DNA from: Sarcocystis neurona
Lineage: Eukaryota; Apicomplexa; Conoidasida; Eucoccidiorida; Sarcocystidae
NCBI GenBank assembly: GCA_000727475.1
Contig: KL647291.1
Coordinates: 1,801,527 to 1,865,526 of the forward strand
DNA length: 64,000 bases
Reading direction: 5' to 3'
The notes below the pieces were generated by a model. That model saw only the letters and a program-made list of their open reading frames with translations. It had not been told where the DNA came from and ran no database searches. Positions 1 to 9,863 of this stretch are shown here, piece after piece; position 1 is the stretch's first letter, and every line of letters begins with the position of its first letter. The position numbers and the translations under genes were made by a program.

Positions 1-822
1 CATATGTATATACACAGAGAGAGAGAAGAACACACAGAATGAGAGAGGTGCATTGGTAGACAGACCTACATATACACGTATATATATATATATATGTTAT
101 TTTTTTTACATGCACGTAGGTAGCCATCGTAGTCGGCAGCAGTTTTATGTTATTGGCAGAAGCATCAGAAGGACAACCAGCAGCAGCAGTAGCGGCAGCA
201 ATTACCAACGGCAGCAGCAACGACGACGTCATAAATAAGGAGGTGTCTGAATGCTTCTCTCTCACATACAAAATGCCCGCGTGTACACGTGTTGTATCGG
301 AGGTATGCAAATGCCCGTACCAGTATTACAACCACATCAATCAACGCCTATATACACTATATATACATGTGTAGTACACCGTGCAGACGCCTCCGTATGC
401 ATATACATATATACACATTTCTACGTATAAGAGAAATATGTGCACATACATATATGCATATATATGTATATGTATATATACATATATATATACGTATATC
501 ACCCTTGACGCTATATATACATACAACATACGGTAGTATAACTGCATTCACATGCATAGCTGTACACCCCCACATAGTAGGACCGTGCATAGAGCTACAA
601 TACTCACATATATATATATATATATATATTTATATTTTGATAAAGAACATCCTGTATACATAGACGTCCAAAGAGATGTGAATTTGTGCATATAATACAG
701 ACATGTACATTTGTCTACTTATTCATACACTACATATGTATGTGAGTCGCTTTAAGCATACAGCTCCGCACGTATATATACAGTATGGTTTTCCCTGTTA
801 ATGTGTATGTATAGACGGGTAC
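1..822 (-). repeat. AT-rich microsatellite, probably intron of the EF-G gene
   Basis: This stretch is made of (TA)n, TATG, ATAC and GTAC short repeats with no convincing coding frame. It starts directly after a splice donor (CAG then GTACCC on the minus strand, boundary at 823/822) that closes the EF-G P-loop exon, so it is best read as intron. The next EF-G exon, which should carry the G2 motif, is not present and must lie left of the window. Confidence 0.6.
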
Positions 823-986
823 CTGAGGAAGAAAGTCCATTGTTGTCGTCCCTGCAGCGATAGTCCCTTTCCGGCAAATTTGCTGCGCCTCGTAAAGAAA
901 TGCCTCAGTCGTAGACGTCTTGCCGGCGTCGATGTGCGCAAGGATGCCAACGCTCCGCAGCTGCTGCATTGCGGCCTCTCCCTCTC
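823..986 (-). CDS. EF-G-type translational GTPase, P-loop exon (partial gene)
   Basis: Translational GTPases of the EF-G class drive ribosome translocation or, in mitochondria, ribosome recycling. The exon encodes RSVGILAHIDAGKTSTTEA followed by a segment ending TTTMDFLPQ. AHIDAGKT is the G1/Walker A signature of EF-G and related factors, and the spacing to the TMDF block before the missing G2 region is that of EF-G. The exon ends at a CAG|GT donor exactly where the family continues with its RGITI block, so the gene runs off the left edge. The upstream boundary at 986 is one of several possible acceptors; a local ATG sits at 969. An organellar EF-G or EF-G2 is likely because the context is an N-terminal extension rather than the short start of cytosolic EF2, but this is inference. 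Family assignment is secure; the exact paralogue is not. Confidence 0.8.
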
Positions 987-1264
987 CTGCTTCACCTTCT
1001 GCTGCTTTACTGCTGCTGTTGTTGCTCCTCCGCCTCACCCCGCTGTCGCTGCGGGTCGAAAAGGAACGCCTGCTGATGCTATCGCTGCTGCTGCTATCGC
1101 TGCTGCTGCTACCGCTGCTGCTGCGACTTCTGCTGCCGACGAGAGTGCTGCTGCTGTTCGTGTTCCCGTTATTGATGCTGCTGTTCCTGCTGACGCTCCT
1201 GCTGCTGCTACGGCTGCTGCCATTCCTACCGATGCTGCTGCTGCTGTTGCTGCTGCTACTCCTT

Positions 1265-1265
1265 N
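1265..1265. other. ambiguous base (n) in the repeat
   Basis: A single undetermined base lies inside the CTG repeat, in the context CTCCTTNTGGGG. It marks uncertain sequence in low-complexity DNA and warns that small frame errors are possible nearby. Confidence 0.95.
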
Positions 1266-3191
1266 TGGGGGTACTGCTGCTGCTGTTGCTGCTGCTGCTG
1301 CCACTGCTTACACTACTTTCCGCACTGCCGCACCCGGTGCTGCTCGCGGTGCTGCGATGCAACTTCAGCAGCGGCCTGAGCCAGCTGCTGATTCTGCGTA
1401 TCCTAAGATAACTGCCTTCGAAATTAGCGTCACTACTACTACTACTCCCGCTGCTGCTGAAATAACGCCTTGTCCAGCGTCTGCGACTGCCGGTGCTGCT
1501 GCTCGTTGGCATGTACCTTGAAGCGATGCTGTCGCTGCTGTGGCTCCTGCTGCAGAGAAGTGTCCCGCTGGTGCACCTAGCCACACCAACAACGCTGTCT
1601 GCGCGTCTGCTGCTGACGGCGATCCTTCTGTCACTCCTTTCCCCTCCCCATCTGCTGCTGCTGCTGGTCGCAGTGCTACTGCTGCACAGGCCCCTGTTGC
1701 TGCTGGTGGCGGCGTTCCTGCAATGAAGAAGGTTGCTGCTGCTGCTGCTGCCGTGGGAACTGCTGCCCCTGCAGACGAGAGAGGCAGCGCTGTTGCTCCT
1801 TTGGCTGCCCATGCGGGCGCTGCAGCTGCTGTTGCTGAAGAAGCTGCTGCGGAGCCACGACGTTCGCCGGGCCGACAACGGCCGCAGCAGCCGAATCTCC
1901 TGCATGCGTGGTGCTCGTTGGGATGCACCTGCTGCGGCTGCTGTTTTTCTTCGTCGACGTGCGGCTGCTGCTACCGGTCTTGGTGGTATAGACGCTGCAC
2001 CACTCGTTGGAAGGTCTGTTGCTGCTGCTCCTACCAACAACGTAGCCTCCACCGAAAATACACCCGCTCGAGCTGCTGCTGCTGTTGCTGCTGGAGTCGG
2101 GGCTGCTACCGCTGCTGGGATTGCTGCGTCTGACAACGCAGCTGCTTCCACTCCCCCTGAAGGTGTTGCTCCTCCTACTGCGGCGGCACGTGCCGCTGCT
2201 GTCGTAGCCGCCGCTGCAGCAGCGCCGCCGCAGCCGCGGACGGGCGGCTGCCAGCAGCAGGGAGCCACGTTCTCGGCGGCCACAGCACGGGGCACGGAGG
2301 CAAACGGGTAAGCAGCAGCAGCAGAAGAGAAAAAGGAAGGAGAAAGCGAAGAAGAAGTGAGAGCGGCACAAGGAAACTCAATAGAACTGGTGGCAGCAGC
2401 CGAGGCCAGGGGAGGACCTGGGGCAGTAACAGGACTGGCCCCAACAGCAGCAGCAGCGAAAGCCTGAGCAGCTGTTGCGTGTGGGGCAGCGGGGCCGGTA
2501 TTCGCCGTACAGACAGCAGTAGGAAGGTGGCGAGCAGCAGCAGGAGAGACGGCCCGAGCAGCACGCGGAGCCGCAGCAGCAGCGCAGGCAGCAGGTCGGA
2601 GAAGAACAGATGGGAAGGCGCGAGCACGTCCTGCAGCAGCGGCAGCAGCAGCAGCAACAGAAGCGCGAGCAGGAGAGGCAGCAGCAGGGCAGTCAGCAGC
2701 AGACGGATGCGCAGCACCCGCGACAGCAGCGTGCAGCCGGCGAGCAGCAAAAGAGATAGCAGCCGAAGAAGGAAATGTCCGCGTGGAGATCGCACGCAGA
2801 CATGCAGGGGAAGTGGGACGGGCAGCAGCAGTGCAAGAGGCAGCAGACGACTTGGGAAGGAGCCCAGGAGCACGCACGTCCGAGTCTTGGGGCTCGCTGC
2901 TATTGCACGTGTTGTGGGCTAGCTGCCGTACCGCTTTTTCGTTGGCCTGCTGCCAGGTGGTAAAGGGCAATAACAAACATCTGCTGGCGCCTGAAGCAGC
3001 CCGACACGCAGATCGAAACAATTGTGCTGCTGCTGTCGGCACTGGGGGCCGCTGCCACCCCACAACGAAGATGCCGCCACCGTGGCCTGCTGCTGCTCCT
3101 CCTGCTGTGCTTGCTGTGCCGCCTGCTGTTGCTGCTGCTCCTTCTTCAGCTGTCACTCTCGTTGCTGCCCCGCCTGCGGCCGCGCCTGCCG

Positions 3192-3459
3192 CTACAGTCG
3201 GGCCTCCTGTTCTCGCTTTGGCTGCTGCTGATGCTGCTGCTCCTCCTCCTCCAGCACACGCAGTTGCCCTTGCTGCTGCTGGGGCTGCTGCAGTGATTCT
3301 TCTGTTTGCGGCAAGTCGTGCCGACGCTGTTTCGTTTGCAGCAGCAGCTGCGGCTGAGTGTAGCGCTCCCACTGCGGCTGCTGCTTCGACTGCTGCAGCA
3401 GCAGCTGCTTCCACTGCTGCAGCAGCGGCTTCTGCTGCTGCTCTGTGACCGCAGGCACA
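3192..3459 (-). CDS. Gln-rich candidate upstream exon of the EF-G gene
   Basis: The minus strand reads a frame with ordinary peptide interspersed in Gln runs (VPAVTEQQQKPLLQQWKQLL, later TKQRRHDLPQTEESLQQ). It starts just after a pyrimidine-rich acceptor ending CTTTTGCAG, which puts the exon start at 3459. Its donor cannot be placed. The orientation and position fit an N-terminal extension of the EF-G gene, but no homology supports this and it could belong to a separate gene. Confidence 0.3.
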
Positions 3460-3702
3460 CTGCAAAAGCGCAGCAGAGGCAACGTCAGCACGAGCGGCCG
3501 CCATCCCTACTGCTGCCTTTGTCCCTTCCTCTGCTCCTCCTTTTCCTTTTCCTTCGTCTCTTCCTGTCACTGCAGCTGCGTCTGCTGCTCCTTCTTCCCC
3601 CTGCGCAATGTCGTCGCCACAGGTCCTGCTGCTGCCGCTGCTGTGCTTGTGCTGCTTCTGGTGCGCTGCTGCCGGTGGCAGTGCGGAACAGGCTGCTGCT
3701 GC

Positions 3703-4191
3703 TTAGCTGGTGGATGTCTGCTGTTGCCTTCGTGCTGCTTCGTCTGCGTCGCACCTCTGCGGTTTCAACTGTCCTCCTGGTGCAGTGCTGCGTTCCACGG
3801 GTGTCGCTGTTGGCTTCGACTCCTTCTCACAGCCTCGCGTGATGTGCCTGCGATATCTCTGGGCGTTCAGGTGCTGCTTCTGCGGCTGCTGCGGCGGCTC
3901 TTCCCGAGGCTGATGGACGCAATGCAGCTGTTGTTGCTGCTGCTGACGCCCGCGCTCAGCTGCTGTTGCTGTTGCTGCCGCTGTGAGGACCTCGGCTACC
4001 ACCCCTGCTGCACCTGCTGCAAAGCTTTGCTCAAACAACGAAGGAGCGCTGCCGCTCGCACGGCCATCCTGTGGAATGTTTACGCACACGGGGCCTCGTC
4101 GACGCATACAAATGTCGTTGCTGTTGCTGCTGCTGCTGCACACAGCAGCGTAGACTGGCTCTGCAACGGTGCCCGCGAGACCAAGCTCCAA
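3703..4191 (-). CDS. candidate exon, unrecognised, upstream of EF-G
   Basis: A minus-strand frame of 162 codons with varied, non-repetitive segments such as GPVCVNIPQDGRASGSAPSL and RYRRHITRGCEKESKP around one Gln run. It has better composition than the competing frames, which are almost pure Ala, Leu, Cys or Ser. It may be part of the N-terminal extension of the EF-G gene. No family is recognised. Confidence 0.3.
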   Translation of the reverse strand: MELGLAGTVAEPVYAAVCSSSSNSNDICMRRRGPVCVNIPQDGRASGSAPSLFEQSFAAGAAGVVAEVLTAAATATAAERGRQQQQQQLHCVHQPREEPPQQPQKQHLNAQRYRRHITRGCEKESKPTATPVERSTAPGGQLKPQRCDADEAARRQQQTSTS

Positions 4192-4897
4192 TGCAGTCCG
4201 AACTGCTGCTTCCGCTGATTCTACTTCTGCTGCCCCTGCTGCTGGTGCACTGCTTCCTGCCGCTGCTGCTTCTGCGCGTCTGCGCGTCCTGGTGCATCTG
4301 CTTCTGTTGTTGCTACTACTGCTATTTCCGCCGGTGCTGCTCCTGGCAGTGCTACAGGGTGGTGTCCCTCCCGTAGCGTCGCGTCGGCTCGCAGGGTCCC
4401 AGTTAAGTTCTGTCCACCTACCCAGCGCGACGCAGCTGCGCTGCTGCGACGTCGGCTTTACGTCTCAGCTACGGCTGTTGCTGCGACGGCTGTTGCTACC
4501 GGAGGAGAGCTGCTGCGGGTGGAGTGCACTGCGGCTGCACGTACCAGCTGCCGCTGTTTGGTGTGGTTGCTGCAGCTGCGGTCTCCTGCTGCTCAGGCTC
4601 TCCCCAGGGCTGCAGATCCCTGCTGTGGCAGCCCCCGCTGCTGGTGCTGCGGCTCGTGCCTCGACGTGTTAGCGATCTGCTGCCCTACTGCCGCCGCGCT
4701 TACGGTGCCGTGCTGCTGCTGGTGCTGCTGTTTCTGACGGGAAAAGTCGGTGTTGTCGACGCAAGGGCTGTAATTTGTTGCTGCTGTCGCCCTCGCTGGT
4801 GCCCTCTCAGCACACTGTTGCCGCTCCTGCTGGTCCTGCAGCCGTTTCCAGCTGCTGCTGCCGTTGCTTCTGCCTGCTGCTGCTGCTGTTGCTGCTG

Positions 4898-5543
4898 CTA
4901 CCGCGTGCTGCTACTGCTGGCACTGCCTGCTGCCGCGTGCACCAGCCGATGGGGGGCCGGCCGGCGGTGCTGCGGCAATTGGTTCGTGCTGTCACTGCTA
5001 TCACCTGCTGCCACTTTTAACCCCTTCTCTGTTTTCAGGCTGCCGGTGCTTTGCTGCCCGCTTTTAGTGAGGGCACTATGCTGGTATGTCTCCTGATGCC
5101 GCTCCTGCTGCTGCTCCAGGTGGCTGCCGGTTGCCCACACTCTGCGGCACGTGCCATGCCTGCCGCCTGCTGCTGCTGCTCTCAGATGAGACAGCGGCCA
5201 CAGTCACATGCAGAGGCGCCAGTTTTGAAGAGAGGAGACGAATGCTGCAGCACATGGAGACACACCGCTTGCACTGGAGAAGAAGAAGGCCCGCATGCAA
5301 TGTGTGTGCGGGCGTGTGTGTGCATGCAGGACAGCGTCGCCGCGGGCGCGTACGGCTGCACTGTCGGCCCGATAGTAGCCGCAGCAGCTGCTGCAGCACG
5401 GCAACAGCGCCACAAGCAGTCGAGCCGCGACGGTGGCCGCGCACCTGAAGGGGAAAACACGAAGGCGCCTTACGCGTCCCCAGCAACCAACATTGGCAAG
5501 CGATAGCAGGGAACGCGATGTTTAGTAGGAAATTTATACACAT
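4898..5543 (-). CDS. candidate 5' exon(s) of the EF-G gene
   Basis: The minus strand from 5543 reads MCINFLLNIAFPAIACQCW and then a short stretch ending PSCFPLQ before a CAG|GTGCGC donor. The hydrophobic N-terminus would suit an organellar or secretory presequence. Between 5140 and 4898 another frame reads natural peptide (HQETYQHSALTKSGQQSTGS, then LKTEKGLKVAAGDSSDSTNQ). These look like consecutive exons in different phases. They are offered as the possible start of the EF-G gene from position and orientation only. Confidence 0.25.
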
Positions 5544-6109
5544 GAAATACGACTTTACGTATCTGTACGTCTACGCGTACCGATGCATTTCCGCTGTTTC
5601 CTGCGGTGCCGGTCGGTGCACGCCGTCAAAGGCGCATGAGAACGCCTCACGTGGAAGGCCGTTCTGACTCTCAGCTGCTGCCCGCACGTCTTACCACATT
5701 CTCTATCAACGAACAGATAGCAGCAGTGCAAGTCTCAGCAGCAGTGCCGGTCCTGGCAACAGAAGCAGGAAATACAGCAGCAGCAACACCGAGAGGGGGA
5801 AAAAAATGTGGCAGCAAAACCCGCAACGCCGTCAGGGACAGAGCTACACAAGGAGCAGCTACTACACCAGCAGCAGCTACAAGAGCAGCACCTGCAACAA
5901 GAGCAGCAGCTGTCAAAGCAGCAGCCCCCCCACACGTACGGGAACAAAACAAAAAGAGGCAGCAGCTCGCGCGCAGGAACACCAGTAGCACCAGCAACAG
6001 CGGCGAAGTTGCAGCCTCAACGCGAGCGCACCAGAATGTTGGCCGGGCTGCTCCTGGGTTTGCGTCCGAGTACGCTCCCTCGCGCTATCATCTTGTCACA
6101 CACTTCCAC
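5544..6109. other. spacer between two minus-strand genes
   Basis: About 570 bases between the putative EF-G start and the stop of the next minus-strand gene. From about 5700 to 6000 it contains CAG/GCA triplets on the plus strand. I see no supported gene in it. Confidence 0.4.
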
Positions 6110-7304
6110 TTAAGTCGCTGGTTTGTACTGGAAGTCCCTCCTCCGTAAGTCTTCCGTGGGAGAAGCTCCAGGCCTTCCCATTTTTGCCTTTACACCGCCG
6201 GCAGCACTACCAAAGACGTCCGTAGCGCAGCAGCAGGACCTCAACGAGCAGCAGGCGGGTGCCAGCAGCAAATCAACGGCAGCTGCCCGTCCACACGAGC
6301 AGCCACAGCAGGACGTGGCAGAACACCAGGCGCAGCAGGAGAGCAACAGCAGGAGGAAGGACGAGGGGGAAGGGCAGCGCAGCAGCAGGAGCAGCAGCAG
6401 CAACACATACGAAGGAGCAGCACAGCAGGCAGGGGAGGCAGAGACCAGGAGAGCAGCACCAGCAGGAGGAGGAAGGACGACATACGAGCAGCGCAGCAGC
6501 AGGAGTAGCAGCAGCATCAACACACCCAGAGAAGCAGCAGCAGACAGGGCAGGCATAGACCCACCCCACCGCGTCTCACCAGCAACGGCGGAAAAGGGCC
6601 CGCCAGGGGCAGCAACAGCAGCAGCGGCCCTTCCGCTTTCCTTCTTGAACAGCGTGGGCACCTGCTGACGGGGAGACACGCACACACCTCGAGAAAAAGA
6701 CAGAGAACAGAAGCGAGAGGTGATGCGGCCTGCCACAGGAGTACATACACAAACCCAGAGAAGTTCTTTTAGTCGGGCCCGTGCTGCTTTTGCTTCGATG
6801 AAGTGCGCGTCTGCGCATCTCGAGAGAGCATTTACGTAGAGAAACACTGTCTCTTTCTCTTGCTTTGCCCCCTCGAGCTCGTCAGTCACCTGCCTGTGTG
6901 CAGCGTGGGGACACGCTGCGCTGCTGCTGCTGCTGCTGTACGTCCAATTTTGACTGCCTCCCGCTCTACGAGAGGGGGAACCACCGCCTCTTTGCGCCTG
7001 CGGCTCTGAAAATTCTTCTGCTGCCGCTGGACATGCGTCCTCCCACGTGTGTGCTCCTGCTGCTTTTCATCTGTGGACTCCTCCTCCGCATTTGTAGGTC
7101 AACTTCCTGCGTCTCCTGCCCCTCCTCCTTCGCGTGTCGAGTCCTGGACAATCTCCAGAAGTCCCTGTTGTCGCCGTTCTTTTCTTCGCCTCTTCTGCTC
7201 TCTGGCCGCCCTCCCTGGGAGGGCGCTTGCTCGTCTACCTTTTCTCGCACTCCCGGATTTCTTCTGTTCTTCTCTACCTCATACGCGTATAGAAGCGCAT
7301 CCAA
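6110..7304 (-). CDS. unrecognised small protein, charged and probably coiled-coil
   Basis: At least three exons are visible on the minus strand. The first (about 7304-7020) reads charged peptide including YAYEVEKNRRNPGVREK and GDNRDFWRLSRTRHAKEE. The second begins after a CAG near 6893 and reads TDELEGAKQEKETVFLYVNA then ALSRCADAHFIEAKAARARL, a heptad-like helical segment, and ends near a GT at about 6755-6740. The last ends at 6110 with AKMGRPGASPTEDLRRRDFQ before a stop. The DNA between the second and last exons is CTG-rich on the coding strand, as in other introns of this window. The start codon is not certain; the frame opens with TTG at 7304, so the true ATG may lie upstream. No family is recognised. 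The peptide composition argues for a real gene. Confidence 0.45.
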
Positions 7305-7309
7305 CCAGG

Positions 7310-8190
7310 TATATAAACTCGTAGCTGTCTTTATATATATATATGTATATATGTATATTTATGCATGCCTGGCTACGTACTTGTCTACGTATACGTACGT
7401 GCGTATCATCTACGTGTATGCATACGTATCTCTCTATGTGTAGGTATATGCACCTGTCTTTAAATGTACGTGCCTACTCTATATCTACTTGTCTGTGTAT
7501 ACGTACGTACCCACCCATATATAAGTGCCTGTCTATGTATGACGTAGTAGCCATTACTAGACACATATATGTGTACGTCCCCTATCTGTGTATGTATACA
7601 TATTTATCCATTTATGTGGGCGTACCGTACCGGTAAGTAGGTACCCATCTATGCGTATAGTAGTCCTTAGCTACACGCATATATATGTGTGCGTACGTGT
7701 CTATGTGTACATACGTACCTACGTATGTATATGTTACAACGTATCTATGTATGCATGTACGTACCTCTCTTCGTGTGTATATGCAGCTATATATGTATAT
7801 ACCAGTACACATCTATCTATGTATATTTATGTACATATGTACCTCCATATCCATATATACGTGCCAGTGTATGTGTATATACATGGGCCGTGCCTCTTCC
7901 TAGGTGTCTTGCTCTGTATGTAGGAATGTAGACGCGCCGGCCATCAACAGGACTACGAAGTCTATACACATAAGAGTAGGCGTATCCCCCTCTGCACATA
8001 TATATGTATAGAAATAGATAGATAGATAAGCTCATAGATAGATACATGCGTCTCTCTGTAGACAGACACATAGGTAGACGCATGCGTTTCTGCCTCTGCA
8101 GTGTTCACGATGCCTATACATATATGTACACATATGTACACCCGTATATATATATTTATATGTATGGATAGATCGATGTGTGACTGAATG
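7310..8190. repeat. AT-rich microsatellite spacer (TATG/TACG/GTAC)
   Basis: Dense imperfect repeats of TATGTA, TACGTAC and GATA type separate the minus-strand gene ending near 7304 from the plus-strand gene starting near 8481. The two flanking genes diverge, so any promoters for both should lie in or beside this block. No motif can be singled out with confidence. Confidence 0.7.
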
Positions 8191-8480
8191 AGAGGCAGGA
8201 ATATATTCCGTGAAGCTTTTCTCACGTGCATATTTGTCTTTTCGTGTGTACGTGTAAGGAGGCACAGGTGGCGCAGGACTGCGTGGCTTCTGCTGCAGCG
8301 TGAGCTGCATGTTGCTGTGGCTGTGGCAGGGGGTGGAGCTTCAGCAGCGTTAGGCGCCGCACGAGGACGAGAAACGGCGGCAGCGGGAGCAACAGCACTC
8401 GATGCAGCAGCAGCAGCAGCAACAAGAGCTGCACGAGACGCAGCAGCGGAGCGTCTGTTTCCGCTGCCGCTGCTGCAGAG

Positions 8481-9863
8481 ATGGTTTCCCTTGAACAGCT
8501 GCAGCAGCAGCTGCAGCAGTTGCCAAAGCAGCACTGGCCTGCCTTTCTTGCCCGCCTCTCTGTCGAGGAGAAAAAGCAGCTGCGCGTGCGTCTGCTCCGC
8601 GCGAGGCAGAACGCGGTCACCTCTTCTGCTGCAGTCACCTCTACTGCGGTCACTTCTTCGGCTGCTCTTTCTCTCTCTGAAAGAGCTGCTGCTGCTGCTG
8701 CGGCCATTCCCGTCACTGCAGCACAGAGTCGCTCTGCGCCGAGGTCTGCGTCTCCCGCTGCTCCTCCTGCTTCCCCTGCTCCTCGTCCTCCGGCCCGTCC
8801 TCGTCCCTGTGGCGTCACTGCTAATATCGTCGACCTCCCTGCTGCTGCCGCGTTGTCTGCTTCTGCTTCTCCTCCTAGCCCCGCCACTGCTGTTCCTGGC
8901 GTCTCGTCCACGCGTCCTCCCGCTTTGTCTACAACAGCAGCTGCTGCTCGTGGATCAGCGTCCTCCTCTACTTCCTTCTCTCCGTCTCCTGCGACTCCTC
9001 CAGTCTGCTGCGGTGCAGCTGGTGGTGTCCTGCGTCTTCCTCCTCCTGCTCAATCGACTGGTGCTGAAGCTGTCTCTTTGGCATCTGCTGTTGCAGCTGT
9101 TGAACCTGCTGCAGCGGTCGGCGACTGCGGGCTGCCGCAGCAGCAGCTTTCTCCTGCTCTCGCCGCTGGAGTGACTGGGGACTCCACAGCTGCCGCGGAA
9201 GCTGCTGCCGGAGCCGCTAGCGGCTGCGCACCTGCAGCAGCGCGGGGTCCGCAGGCGGACACGACAGCTGGGTCTGTTTCGGGTGTCCAGACACTCGAAG
9301 AGAGACAGCCACAGTTGCCGCGTGCGGTCGTGCTTGAAGAACCTCAGGGAGCGGCCGCTGCCCAGAGAGAGAACTGCAGCAGCAGCGTCACCGACCGCAG
9401 CAGCAGCAGCAAGGGACCCTGCAGTCCGCGCGGGAAAGCAGCAGCCGAACAGCACGAAGCACACATCCATCCACAGCAGCAGCAGCATGAGGAAGCAGAT
9501 TCCGGTGGGTGGAACGCTGCTGCTGCTCGGACGACACGTACGTTTTCCTCGGATGACAGTCACAGCAGCAACAACAGCAGGGGCACCAGCAGTAGCAGCG
9601 GAGAGAAAACCAACCGCCATGACAACACCCGAAACAGCAACAGCAGCAACGGCAGCCCCTGCGTGAGCACCAGCAGGGCGCGAGAGAGCTGTTCGAGTGA
9701 CAGCGCCTCACACACTGCCTTTAGGGCGAGAAGCAGCAGCAGCAGCACGAAGACAACAGCGCAGACCTCGCGGGTGCTGGTCTGCCAACAAGAGCCACAG
9801 CAGCAGCAGGCCTTCCCCACACACCCGTACGGCTTGCCCCCTGTTCGGATAGAGAAGCTGCTG
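8481..9863 (+). CDS. putative first exon of the large plus-strand gene
   Basis: The ATG at 8481 opens a 461-codon stretch beginning MVSLEQLQQQLQQLPKQHWP and then FLARLSVEEKKQLRVRLLRA, a likely helical N-terminus. A long Ser/Ala/Pro-rich tract follows. The exon ends with HPYGLPPVRIEKLL before a GTACGG donor at 9864, in phase 0. After this point the plus strand turns to CTG repeats, as in other introns of this gene. The upstream frame is also open and Ser/Ala-rich, so an earlier start or upstream exon cannot be excluded. Confidence 0.5.

Larger units (their letters stand above)
860..5450. repeat. CAG/CTG-family trinucleotide repeat block
   Basis: Almost the whole block is built of imperfect CTG/GCT/TGC triplets on the plus strand, switching to CAG/AGC between about 2300 and 2900. 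It yields long but meaningless Ala, Leu, Cys and Ser frames on both strands. The orientation switch probably marks an intron of the minus-strand gene. Confidence 0.8.

Noticed and set aside
730..3570. A single 946-codon minus frame taken as one EF-G exon
   Set aside because: Only the last part near 823-986 matches EF-G. The rest reads almost pure Ala, then Ser/Arg runs, while other frames read the natural peptide, so it is a repeat-maintained open frame containing introns.
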